Assembly: GCA_033763695.1 (NCBI GenBank)
Contig: JANRKB010000015.1
Location: 1-64,000 of the forward strand
Direction: 5' to 3'
Source: JANRKB01 sp033763695
GTDB lineage: Bacteria > Planctomycetota > Phycisphaerae > Phycisphaerales > UBA1924
DNA: 64,000 nt
Below, piece after piece: positions 43,509-52,438 of the stretch. The notes under the pieces were generated by a model. It saw nothing but the letters and a program-made list of their open reading frames with translations, made no database searches and was not told the DNA's origin. The position numbers and the translations under genes were made by a program. Numbering within the stretch: position 1 is the first letter of the stretch; each line of letters starts with the position of its first letter.

Positions 43509-44186
43509 TCACCCCCGCAGCGTGCGGATCACTTCGCCGCGTTGCGGCCCGGGCACGCCGAAGATCGCCGACGCGGCGACGATCAAGTCCACGCCCGCGT
43601 CGCGCACGCTCACGACGTTCTGCGGGTTCACGCCGCCGTCGATCTCCAGCCACTGCGACGGTTGACGCCGCGCTTGGATCGCACGGCACTTCTCGAGCAC
43701 GCCGGGGATGAACGCCTGCCCCGAATACCCCGGGTTCACCGACATCACCAGCAGCAGATCAAACGCGTCCATCACCTCCAGCAGCGGCGCGACATCGCTG
43801 GGCGGGTTCACGGCGATGCCGGGCGACATGCCCGCGTCGCGGATGGCCTTGGCCAGATCACGGGCTGCCTGGCCGCGGACGCGCTCGATGTGAAACGTGA
43901 AGACGTCCGCGCCGGCCTTGGCGAAGGGCAGCACGAACTTGGCCGGGTCTTCGACCATCAGGTGCACATCGAGGCACACCTCGGGCAACGCGGCACGCAG
44001 CCCCTTGCACATGTCCGGGCCCATCGTGAGGTTGGGGACGAAGTGACCGTCCATCACGTCGACGTGGAGCAGGTCGCCGCCCGCGTCGAGCACGCCGCGG
44101 CAGTCGGCGGCCATGTGCCCGAAATCGGCCGAGAGAATCGAGGGAGCAATCGCGGGACGCCGGGCAAGCCGCTGGAGTCGGGTCAT
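43509..44186 (-). CDS. rpe: Ribulose-phosphate 3-epimerase
   Basis: A 225-residue TIM-barrel epimerase interconverting ribulose-5-phosphate and xylulose-5-phosphate (pentose phosphate pathway). Motifs are IAPSILSADFGHM (~13), LLHVDVMDGHFVPNLTMGP (~40), DVHLMVEDP (~72), LVMSVNPGYSGQAFI (~143) and LEIDGGVNPQN (~178), covering the metal ligands and both catalytic Asp residues. The length is standard. ATG 44186 is the only start near the family N-terminus. On the coding strand a GTCTGATGTC motif lies 52 bases upstream. It diverges from rlmN. Confidence 0.95.
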   Translation of the reverse strand: MTRLQRLARRPAIAPSILSADFGHMAADCRGVLDAGGDLLHVDVMDGHFVPNLTMGPDMCKGLRAALPEVCLDVHLMVEDPAKFVLPFAKAGADVFTFHIERVRGQAARDLAKAIRDAGMSPGIAVNPPSDVAPLLEVMDAFDLLLVMSVNPGYSGQAFIPGVLEKCRAIQARRQPSQWLEIDGGVNPQNVVSVRDAGVDLIVAASAIFGVPGPQRGEVIRTLRG

Positions 44187-44237
44187 GCGCGGATGATAGA
44201 GCGGGAGAGGAAGAGGATGAGCTGCGGAAGAGGAGCA

Positions 44238-44247
44238 GACATCAGAC
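44238..44247 (-). promoter_or_regulatory. GTCTGATGTC motif upstream of rpe
   Basis: Minus-strand GTCTGATGTC, 52 bases before the rpe ATG, in the same orientation as the gene. A plus-strand partner lies at 44311 upstream of rlmN. Confidence 0.5.
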
Positions 44248-44310
44248 GAGGGGACAAGGAGAGAGGGAGGGTAGACGAGAGTGCATTCCGTCTGCTGTCT
44301 GGTGTCTCGC

Positions 44311-44322
44311 GTCTGATGTCTC
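44311..44322 (+). promoter_or_regulatory. GTCTGATGTCTC motif upstream of rlmN
   Basis: Plus-strand GTCTGATGTCTC, ending 33 bases before the rlmN GTG. It has the same orientation relative to its gene as the copies upstream of thiS, rpe and mcsB. Confidence 0.5.
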
Positions 44323-44355
44323 CGATCTCGCCTTCGCATCCCTATCATCCGCGGC

Positions 44356-45516
44356 GTGTCTGACGGCAGCATTCCCAATCCGCTTGCGTTCACCGCCGAG
44401 GGCTTCGTCGCGGCGTGCAAGGCCGCGCCCGCCTCCGGAAACGGCGGCAGGCCGCTGGCGCGTCCCGGAGCGCTCGAACGCTACGCCGCGGCGTTCCGCG
44501 AGGGCGTCCGCGTGCCCGGCCTGGTCGTCGCCCCGATCGTCCGCGAAGCCCGCGAAGACGTCGCCGAGGGCACTGTCGTCAAGTTCGTGCAGCGACTGGA
44601 TCAACCCGGTGACGTACCTGACCCGCGCATCGAGCACCTGGACATCGAGTCGGTGCTCATCCCCATGATCGGCCGCACCGGACGCAAGACCTTCACGCTC
44701 TGCGTCAGCAGCCAGGTCGGCTGCGCCATGGGCTGCACGTTCTGCGAGACGGCCCAGATGGGTCTTATCCGTTCGCTCACGCCCGCCGAGATCGTCGGCC
44801 AGTGGTGGACCGCGACGCATGTGCTGGGGCACAGCGTCTCCAACATCGTGTTCATGGGCATGGGCGAGCCGATGGACAACCTGGACAACGTGCTCGCCGC
44901 GATCGCCACGCTCAAGGACCACCTGGGCGCGGCGTTCCCCATCAGCAAGATCACCATCAGCACCGTCGGCCGCGTCGATGGCATCCGCACGCTGGCCGCG
45001 AAGATCAATGAACCCGGCTGGCATCGGCTCAACCTCGCGATCTCGCTCAACGCGCCCGACGACGCGATCCGCGATCGCATCCAGCCGGTGAACCGCAAGT
45101 ACAAACTCGCCGAGTTGCAGGCCGCGCTCATCGACTTCCCCGTCTACGGCGGGGGCAAGCTGTGCATGGAATACGTCCTGCTGCCCGGCGAGAACGACAG
45201 CGAGCAGCACGCGCAGCAGATCGCGGCGTTCCTGGCGCCCATCAACGCCCGCTACAACGAGAACCGCGAGAAGATCTCGCCGCGCACGATGGTGAACGTG
45301 ATTCCGTACAACCCGCGGCGTGATTCGCCGTGGCCCGCGCCGACGGAAGAGTCGGTCGATCGCTTCATGGGATGGCTGGGCGCTCTGGGCGTGTACGCCA
45401 AGCGCCGCCGCACCAAGGGTCGCGATCTGATGGGCGCGTGCGGCCAGCTGGGCACCGCCGAGATCCGCAAGCGCAAGGTCGTGACGCTGACGACATCGGC
45501 CCGCGAGCAGACGTGA
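44356..45516 (+). CDS. rlmN: 23S rRNA (adenine-C2) methyltransferase RlmN
   Basis: A 386-residue radical-SAM enzyme that methylates C2 of A2503 in 23S rRNA (and A37 of some tRNAs). The cluster-binding motif is CAMGCTFC (~residue 125-132; Cx3Cx2C). NIVFMGMGEPMDN (~170) and NLAISLNAP (~230) are the SAM-binding strands, and GACGQLG near the C-terminus holds the second catalytic Cys. The start is GTG 44356 (MSDGSIPNPLAF); no ATG precedes the domain at reasonable distance. Divergent from rpe. The 769-base gap downstream is repeat copy C. Confidence 0.94.
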   Translation: MSDGSIPNPLAFTAEGFVAACKAAPASGNGGRPLARPGALERYAAAFREGVRVPGLVVAPIVREAREDVAEGTVVKFVQRLDQPGDVPDPRIEHLDIESVLIPMIGRTGRKTFTLCVSSQVGCAMGCTFCETAQMGLIRSLTPAEIVGQWWTATHVLGHSVSNIVFMGMGEPMDNLDNVLAAIATLKDHLGAAFPISKITISTVGRVDGIRTLAAKINEPGWHRLNLAISLNAPDDAIRDRIQPVNRKYKLAELQAALIDFPVYGGGKLCMEYVLLPGENDSEQHAQQIAAFLAPINARYNENREKISPRTMVNVIPYNPRRDSPWPAPTEESVDRFMGWLGALGVYAKRRRTKGRDLMGACGQLGTAEIRKRKVVTLTTSAREQT

Positions 45517-45527
45517 CTCGCAAAGCC

Positions 45528-46080
45528 TCACATCTCGGTGGCACGGGAGGCGGACACAAAGCTCAAAGCGAAAAGCGAAAAGCTCAAATGATCTGCCCAG
45601 CGCGCGAGCCGCACGGCGTGTCTTCCGTGCCACTGATGTCGGAAGTGGTGCGCAGATCCAAACCGTGCCACTGATGTCGGAGTCTTCGACGACATCAGTG
45701 CTCGGCACACGGCGTCTTCCTTGCCGCATGTTCTTCACGGCGAAGCCGTGGAGGTGAGTAGCCGTGGGTCGCCGCGCAGCGGCACCCACGGAAAGCCCCG
45801 CCCCATCAAACAGGATCGTCGAAGGTGGATCGTTCGCCGCACGATCCAATCTCGACGATCCTTCACGAGGGAGATCGCATTCGTCGGGTGCGGCTGCGCC
45901 GCGACCCGACGCTATTGACCCGCACGGCTTCGCCGTGCATGCAAAGCCTCACATCTCGGTGGCACGGGACGCTGTCGATGGCACGGCAAGAGATCCGTGC
46001 ATGGGTCGCTCGCACAGCACCCACCACGCAGCTTGTCAGCCCCGCACCGCCGGCTGACAACTTGATCTGACAACCTGCGG
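45528..46080 (+). repeat. Composite hairpin repeat, long copy C
   Basis: About 0.55 kb with module order P2 (45669-45700), P1 (45736-45750), P5 (45762-45791), P4 (45813-45861), P3 (45882-45911) and P1 (45922-45938), then a CCTCACATCTCGGTGGCACG segment present at both ends (45533 and 45948) and a closing 77-base segment (46004-46080) that is the reverse complement of 40829-40906. The P3 inner stem is GCGGC / GCCGC here but GTCGC / GCGAC in copy A, a two-position compensated change. The first part carries the GCGAAAA tract (45562-45590). No gene is credible in this gap. Confidence 0.85.
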
Positions 46081-46098
46081 ACGGCGTGCGGAAGGCGA

Positions 46099-46168
46099 GA
46101 CATCAGAAAGCCAGACATCAGACACGAGACTGGGAGACATCAGACAACGAGACTGGGAGACATCAGAC
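46099..46168 (-). repeat. Cluster of GACATCAGAC motifs
   Basis: Three full copies (46114, 46136, 46159) and one partial (46099), the last two inside a 23-base tandem repeat (GAGACTGGGAGACATCAGAC plus three bases). They read GTCTGATGTC on the minus strand. Another plus-oriented copy is at 46251, just after the mcsB stop. Confidence 0.8.
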
Positions 46169-46285
46169 AACGTGACAGGGGCACAAAGCAGCAGGCACGC
46201 GACGCGAGACGAAAGGCCCTCCCGTCGTTGCTCCTTCGCTCCTGTCCCACGTCTGATGTCTCATATCTCCCGGTCTGCGTCCGCC

Positions 46286-47431
46286 TCACCCGTTCATCTT
46301 CTGCCGCAGCAGGCTGGCGCGTGCCACGCGACGCTGTTCCTGGTCCAGTTCGCGCCCGCCGAAGCGTTGCAAGTGGGCCGGCTGCACCAGCACGATGAGT
46401 TCATGGAGCTGCCGCAGCGACACCTGCGGCACAAGCCCGCACACCACGCCCAACCGCACGTGCGAGAGCAGCGTCATCGCCTCCTCCGCCGCCATCAGTC
46501 GCGCGTGCCGCAGCGTGCCCAGCGCGCGATGCACGTGATCCTCCAGCATCGTCAGCCGACGCGTGAGCAGCGTCTTGCGTGCCGAACGCTCGTACTCGAT
46601 GATCTGCGGCAGGATCTCGTCCTGCAGTTCCCGCAAGATCGCCCGCTCGCCCTTGCCCAGCGTGGTCTGGTTCGAGACTTGGTACAGATCGCCGATCGCT
46701 TCCGAGCCTTCGCCATAGAAGCCGCGCACCGCGAGGTTCATGTCCCCCGCCGCACGCTTGACCTTCTCGATCTCGCCCGTGAGTTTCAGCGCAGGCAGAT
46801 GCAGCATCACGCTCATCCGCAGTCCGGTGCCGATGTTGGTCGGACACGCGGTGAGATATCCCAAGCGCGGGCTGAAGGCGTAGTCCAAGCCCGCCTCGAT
46901 GCGATCGTCGATCTGGTCGATCTGCTGCCACGCCTCGCGCAGCGCCAGCCCCGAGCGGATCACCTGCACACGCAGATGGTCCTCCTCGTTCACCATGATC
47001 GACAGATGTTCATCCGGCACGGCATACGCCACGGCCCGCGCATCGGGCTTGCCTGTTTCAGCCCCACCACCCCCACTGCGGCCTTTGGCGAGTTGCTTGG
47101 AGATCAGGTGCCGCTCCACCAGCAGCGTCCGTTCGATCGCGGGCACTTCGTGCAGATCGACCCACACGATCCGCTCGCACAGCCCCGCGCCCAAGAGCCA
47201 CGAGCGGCACATGTCCAGCGCATCACGCCGCTGCTCGGGCGAGGCCTTGTGCACGAAGAGATGACCGCCCAGGTTGCGTGCCAGTCGCACGCGACTGGAG
47301 ACGACGACGTCCGGCGAGTCTCCCTCGGCACAGAGCCACTGGCTCGACAGCGTGCCCTGCGAGCCACGCTCGCGTCCCTTGTCGCCCGCGTCGTCGCCTG
47401 AGGGTCCGGGTTGTGGTTGCTTCATCACCAT
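46286..47431 (-). CDS. mcsB: Protein arginine kinase McsB
   Basis: A 381-residue guanido-kinase-family protein. VVVSSRVRLARNLGG (~residue 42) and NIGTGLRMSVMLHLPALK after the catalytic Cys in TACPTN (~194) match McsB, which phosphorylates protein arginines and in Firmicutes marks proteins for ClpCP. The McsA-like gene lies upstream on the same strand, as in the ctsR-mcsA-mcsB-clpC operon, but ctsR and clpC are not in the window. An unusual Gly-rich insert (KGRSGGGGAETGK) lies near residue 120. The start is ATG 47431 or ATG 47425; neither has a clear ribosome-binding site. Two GTCTGATGTCTC motifs lie 30-55 bases upstream. Confidence 0.9.
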   Translation of the reverse strand: MVMKQPQPGPSGDDAGDKGRERGSQGTLSSQWLCAEGDSPDVVVSSRVRLARNLGGHLFVHKASPEQRRDALDMCRSWLLGAGLCERIVWVDLHEVPAIERTLLVERHLISKQLAKGRSGGGGAETGKPDARAVAYAVPDEHLSIMVNEEDHLRVQVIRSGLALREAWQQIDQIDDRIEAGLDYAFSPRLGYLTACPTNIGTGLRMSVMLHLPALKLTGEIEKVKRAAGDMNLAVRGFYGEGSEAIGDLYQVSNQTTLGKGERAILRELQDEILPQIIEYERSARKTLLTRRLTMLEDHVHRALGTLRHARLMAAEEAMTLLSHVRLGVVCGLVPQVSLRQLHELIVLVQPAHLQRFGGRELDQEQRRVARASLLRQKMNG

Positions 47432-47460
47432 GGGTGGGTCCGGGGGAGGCGAGACCGGGA

Positions 47461-47484
47461 GACATCAGACATGAGACATCAGAC
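47461..47484 (-). promoter_or_regulatory. Paired GTCTGATGTCTC motifs upstream of mcsB
   Basis: Two copies in tandem at 14-base spacing (47461-47470 and 47475-47484 cores), reading GTCTGATGTC on the coding strand, 30-53 bases before ATG 47431. The spacing equals that of the tandem array upstream of thiS. Confidence 0.5.
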
Positions 47485-47536
47485 ACGCAAACGCCAGTCG
47501 CTGACGGACAGCAAGAGCGGAAGAAACCGCCCGTTC

Positions 47537-47680
47537 ATGCAGGATCGTCAAAGGTGGATCGTTCGCCGCACGATCCAGATTCGACAATCCCGCGCGAAGA
47601 CGCTCGCCCACGTCGGGTGCGGCTTCGCCGCGACCCGACGCTATTGACCTTCACGGCTTCGCCGTGAACGGCATCGTGAA
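47537..47680 (+). repeat. Composite hairpin repeat, partial copy D
   Basis: Contains P4 (47542-47590, imperfect), P3 (47611-47640, arms CGTCGGGT / ACCCGACG, inner GCGGC-TTC-GCCGC) and P1 (TTCACGGCTTCGCCGTGAA, 47650-47668) in the order seen in copy C. It lies in the 322-base gap between mcsA and mcsB. One more GTCTGATGTC copy follows at 47716. Confidence 0.82.
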
Positions 47681-47753
47681 TCACACGGCGCCATTCTCCT
47701 CACTCCGTGTCTCCTGTCTGATGTCTCCCCATCTCTCTTCTCATCTTCTCTCC

Positions 47754-48341
47754 TCACGCCGTCATCGACTTGAGTTGATCGCGCAGGCGTGCGGCACGCT
47801 CGTACTGCTCCGCGCGGATCGCCTCATCGAGTTGCTTGCGGATGATCTTCACACGCTCGGCACGCTCGGCGAGTTCATCGACGATCGGCGCGGGCTGGCC
47901 GCTGGCCCGCCGCGGCGTCTTGCCCATGTGCTGCGCCAGACCCTCGTGCGCACGCTCGAGCAACCCGATCAACTGCGACTCGAACGTCGCGTAGCACGCC
48001 GGACACCCCAGCAAGCCCGACTGCTTGAACTCCGCAAACGTCGTGCGACATTCGGGGCAGACGTTCGCCAGTCGCGGCTCAGGAGACTGCGGCCGCGGCG
48101 TCACCGCTTCGGGCTCCACCGGGTTTGGCGGCACATTTCCCAGAGCATTGAGCAACGTCGGCACGATCGCGGGCAGGCCGGGCGGCAGAACACCCGGCAA
48201 GATCGGGCCAAGCGAGCCGCCGAGACCGAGGTTGAGTTCCTTCGCGCACGTCTCGCAGATGTGCCGCTCGTGCTTCACGCCGTTGACGACGGTGAGCTCG
48301 TGGACGGTCGCCTCATTGACATGGCAATGGTCGCATTGCAT
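47754..48341 (-). CDS. mcsA: McsA-like zinc-finger protein with UVR domain
   Basis: A 195-residue protein with two zinc-binding regions, CDHCHVNEATVH...HICETCAKEL (~3-35) and CPECRTTFAEFKQ...CPACYATF (~95-120), and a C-terminal UVR motif IIRKQLDEAIRAEQYERAAR (~165-185) that binds UvrB- or ClpC-type partners. This is the McsA layout; McsA activates the arginine kinase McsB. A Gly/Pro-rich hydrophobic linker (LGPILPGVLPPGLPAIVP) between the zinc regions is longer than usual. ATG 48341 starts directly at the first zinc knuckle. It lies upstream of mcsB with a repeat-filled 322-base gap, wider than a typical operon gap. Confidence 0.85.
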   Translation of the reverse strand: MQCDHCHVNEATVHELTVVNGVKHERHICETCAKELNLGLGGSLGPILPGVLPPGLPAIVPTLLNALGNVPPNPVEPEAVTPRPQSPEPRLANVCPECRTTFAEFKQSGLLGCPACYATFESQLIGLLERAHEGLAQHMGKTPRRASGQPAPIVDELAERAERVKIIRKQLDEAIRAEQYERAARLRDQLKSMTA

Positions 48342-48406
48342 CAACCTCAGTGTACGCGAAGGGAGCGGGCCAGAGACGCGATGCGCGGCACGCGGCAAAA
48401 CGACAA

Positions 48407-48429
48407 CCTCCCGGCGTGAGGCCGGGAGG
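48407..48429 (-). terminator. Terminator after rpmB
   Basis: Arms CCTCCCGGC / GCCGGGAGG around a five-base loop, 32 bases after the rpmB stop, followed on the minus strand by TTGTCGTTTTG. Confidence 0.75.
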
Positions 48430-48460
48430 CTGGATGCGATCTGAAGTTGCTCAGCGCGAC

Positions 48461-48742
48461 TCAGGCGTTCGCGGCGGCCGCCTTCTGCTGGCGGGTGTAG
48501 CCGTACTTGCGCTTCAGAGCCTTGACGACCAGACCCTGGCGGATGGCGCGGGTGCTGACCGTGAGGCGCTGCTGGCTGCCGTCGAGGACGGCGACCACTT
48601 CCTGAAGATTGGGCTTGAAGGTGCGGCGGGTAATGCCGGTGGGCTTGAGACCGAAGCCGCCCTTGGACACGGCCTGGCCGCGCCACGCGCGCTTCATGCC
48701 GCGGCTGGTCTTCTTCCCGGTGAAATGGCATTTGGCAGGCAT
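48461..48742 (-). CDS. rpmB: 50S ribosomal protein bL28
   Basis: A 93-residue basic ribosomal protein. It begins MPAKCHFTGKKTSRGM, continues RRTFKPNLQEVVAVL and ends with RLTVSTRAIRQG and ALKRKYGYTR, all typical of bL28 (CxxTGKxxxxGNxxS...RxFxPNLQ...VSxxAL). ATG 48742 has GAGG at good spacing; an upstream ATG at 48784 would add 14 unrelated residues. The N-terminal region keeps only one Cys (CHFTG), so it is probably the zinc-independent form. A terminator follows. Confidence 0.94.
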   Translation of the reverse strand: MPAKCHFTGKKTSRGMKRAWRGQAVSKGGFGLKPTGITRRTFKPNLQEVVAVLDGSQQRLTVSTRAIRQGLVVKALKRKYGYTRQQKAAAANA

Positions 48743-48915
48743 CGTGAAACCTCGTGCAAATTGCGTGACCCACCCCAACGTCAAGTGCTGGGTCGGGCCT
48801 CAAGGATAGCCCCCAGCACCGCCAAGGCAAGCCGCCACCCTTCCCAAACACGATCAGGCACGACCCGGCACGCCCCTCGTTTGCACCCCGGCCGTGATCG
48901 TGGCACACTCCCGCC

Positions 48916-50466
48916 ATGCCCAAATCCCCCGCCGCCGAGTCCGCCCCCGCGCAGAACAAACCCTCCGATTCCTCCAAGTCCTATCGAACGCCGACCGGCG
49001 TCGAGACCCAGATCACCTGGAGCCCCGGCCGCGCAGCACGGGCCGGGGGAAAGGTCCGGGTCCACGCCGACTGGACGCTCATCCGCGAGCACGGCATCCC
49101 CGCCGCGGAGATCTTCTCCACCAGTTACCAGCTCGCCGCGAGGGGCACATCGCCCCGGCCCGTCACCTTCTGCTTCAACGGCGGCCCCGGCGCGGCCAGC
49201 GCGTTCCTGCACCTGGGCACCGCCGGCCCCAAGCGCATCGGCTTCACCGCCGACGGCAAGACCCTGCCCCCGCCCGCGAAACTCATCGACAACGCCGAGA
49301 GCTGGCTCGCCTTCACCGATCTGGTCTTCGTTGATCCGGTCGGCACCGGCTTCAGCCGCACCGTCGCCGAGAGCAAACTCGAACAGCACGGCGCGGACGC
49401 CGACGACGAACAGCGGGCCAAACGCACCAAGGACCTGCCCGACGCCAAGAAGCCGTTCTTCAAGGTGAAGCGCGACATCGACGTGCTCGCCGAGTTCGTC
49501 TGCCAGTGGCTCAGCCGACACAACCGCTGGGACAGCCCCGTCTCCATCGCGGGCGAGTCCTACGGCGGATTCCGCGTCGGCAAACTCATCCGCGCTCTGC
49601 CCGAACGCGGCGTCGGCTTGCAGTCCGCCGTGATGATCTCACCTGCCATCAACTTCCTCGCGCTCAACGCGAGCGACTATGAGCCCATGGCGTTCGTAAG
49701 CACATTGCCGACGATGGCACTCGCCGCGGCGTATCACAAGCGTCCACGCGGCAAGTTCGCGGGCCTTGGCGCTGCGGAACTCCGCACCACTGCCGTGGAC
49801 TTCGCCGAGGAGCAACTGCTGCCGCTGCTTCAGCGTGGCGATCGCACGCCGGCTGCGACGCGGACGCGCGTGCTGGGCCAGATGTCGGACTTGATCGGCC
49901 TGCCGCGCGAGACCGTCGAGCGCTACAACGGACGACTGCCGATCGAGATCTTCGCGCGCGAACTGCTGCGCGATCAAGGCCTGCTCTGCGGCCTGTACGA
50001 CGCGGCCATCACGGGGCCGAACGTCTTCCCCGATCGCGAAGGCATGCCCAACCCCGACCCCACGCTCGGCGGGCTGATGGCCTCCTTCACCGGCGGCATC
50101 AACACGTTCCTGCGGCGTGATCTTGGTCTGGTCACGGATCGCGAATATCACCTGCTGGGCGAAGAGGTCTGGCAATGGTGGGCCGATGATCGCATGGCCG
50201 GCTTCTGGGATCGCCAGCTCGACTGCTCCGACGACATCCGCTACGGCCTGGCGATGAACCCCGCCGTGAATCTCTTCATCTGCCACGGCTGGTACGACCT
50301 GGTGACGTCGTACTTCTCCAGCGAAGTCGCGGTCGGCCAGATGCGCCTGCCCGCGTCGCTCCGCAAGCAGGTGACGCTCAAGAACTACGACGGCGGGCAC
50401 ATGTTCTATTCATGGGAACGCTCGCGCAAGGGCGTGCAGAAGGACATGCAGCCGCTCTTGGGTTGA
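48916..50466 (+). CDS. S10-family serine carboxypeptidase homologue
   Basis: A 516-residue alpha/beta hydrolase of the serine carboxypeptidase family S10. FCFNGGPGAASAFLHLG (~residue 86) is the oxyanion-hole motif, IAGESYGGFRVGK (~212) has the nucleophilic Ser, FICHGWYDLVTS (~455) carries the Asp region and NYDGGHMFY (~494) the His. S10 enzymes remove C-terminal residues at acidic pH and are more familiar from eukaryotes. I see no signal peptide: the N-terminus MPKSPAAESAPAQNKPSD is polar, so a cytoplasmic place is suggested. It is followed by a perfect hairpin terminator. Confidence 0.9.
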   Translation: MPKSPAAESAPAQNKPSDSSKSYRTPTGVETQITWSPGRAARAGGKVRVHADWTLIREHGIPAAEIFSTSYQLAARGTSPRPVTFCFNGGPGAASAFLHLGTAGPKRIGFTADGKTLPPPAKLIDNAESWLAFTDLVFVDPVGTGFSRTVAESKLEQHGADADDEQRAKRTKDLPDAKKPFFKVKRDIDVLAEFVCQWLSRHNRWDSPVSIAGESYGGFRVGKLIRALPERGVGLQSAVMISPAINFLALNASDYEPMAFVSTLPTMALAAAYHKRPRGKFAGLGAAELRTTAVDFAEEQLLPLLQRGDRTPAATRTRVLGQMSDLIGLPRETVERYNGRLPIEIFARELLRDQGLLCGLYDAAITGPNVFPDREGMPNPDPTLGGLMASFTGGINTFLRRDLGLVTDREYHLLGEEVWQWWADDRMAGFWDRQLDCSDDIRYGLAMNPAVNLFICHGWYDLVTSYFSSEVAVGQMRLPASLRKQVTLKNYDGGHMFYSWERSRKGVQKDMQPLLG

Positions 50467-50498
50467 ACCGTCGCCGATGCAAAATGCGTCAATGAAAG

Positions 50499-50522
50499 AC
50501 CCCTCCCGCGATCGGGAGGGGT
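50499..50522. terminator. Bidirectional hairpin terminator between the S10 peptidase and ahcY
   Basis: Perfect 10-base arms ACCCCTCCCG / CGGGAGGGGT around CGAT. On the minus strand it is followed by CTTTCATT, so it best ends ahcY. Confidence 0.78.
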
Positions 50523-50596
50523 GATGTGTGCAGCAACGATGCTGTCATTCACTGTGCCGCAGCGTCACTACTCTCGCGGCCCAGCGGCACGCCGAA

Positions 50597-52168
<1,572 letters not shown>

Positions 52169-52438
52169 CGCTGGATACTCCTGACCCTGTGGGTCGCTGG
52201 TGACTCGTCAAATCCGTACACAGAGGAAGCAGAGCAGCCGGGAGGAAACAGAGAAAGCCAAAGGTCTGACCAACTCGCGCTGATCGCTTGATCGAACATC
52301 GTTGAAGACATGGCCGAACTTGTTCGCACGCCGCCGAGCAGGCCAACCCCTCCGACACCTTCTTACATCCGCTCCCATGTCTTTTGCTCTGTTCCCTCTC
52401 TTGCTCTGTGACCTCTGTGTTCCTGTCTTTCGCATTTC

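Noticed and set aside
40829..46080. Composite transposon formed by inverted repeats around thiS-accD-rpe-rlmN
   Set aside because: No transposase, terminal dinucleotide or target-site duplication is visible, and the enclosed genes are housekeeping.
52169..52438. SAH riboswitch upstream of ahcY
   Set aside because: I looked for the conserved core and pseudoknot pairing and did not find a convincing match; the ArsR-type regulator is the better candidate.
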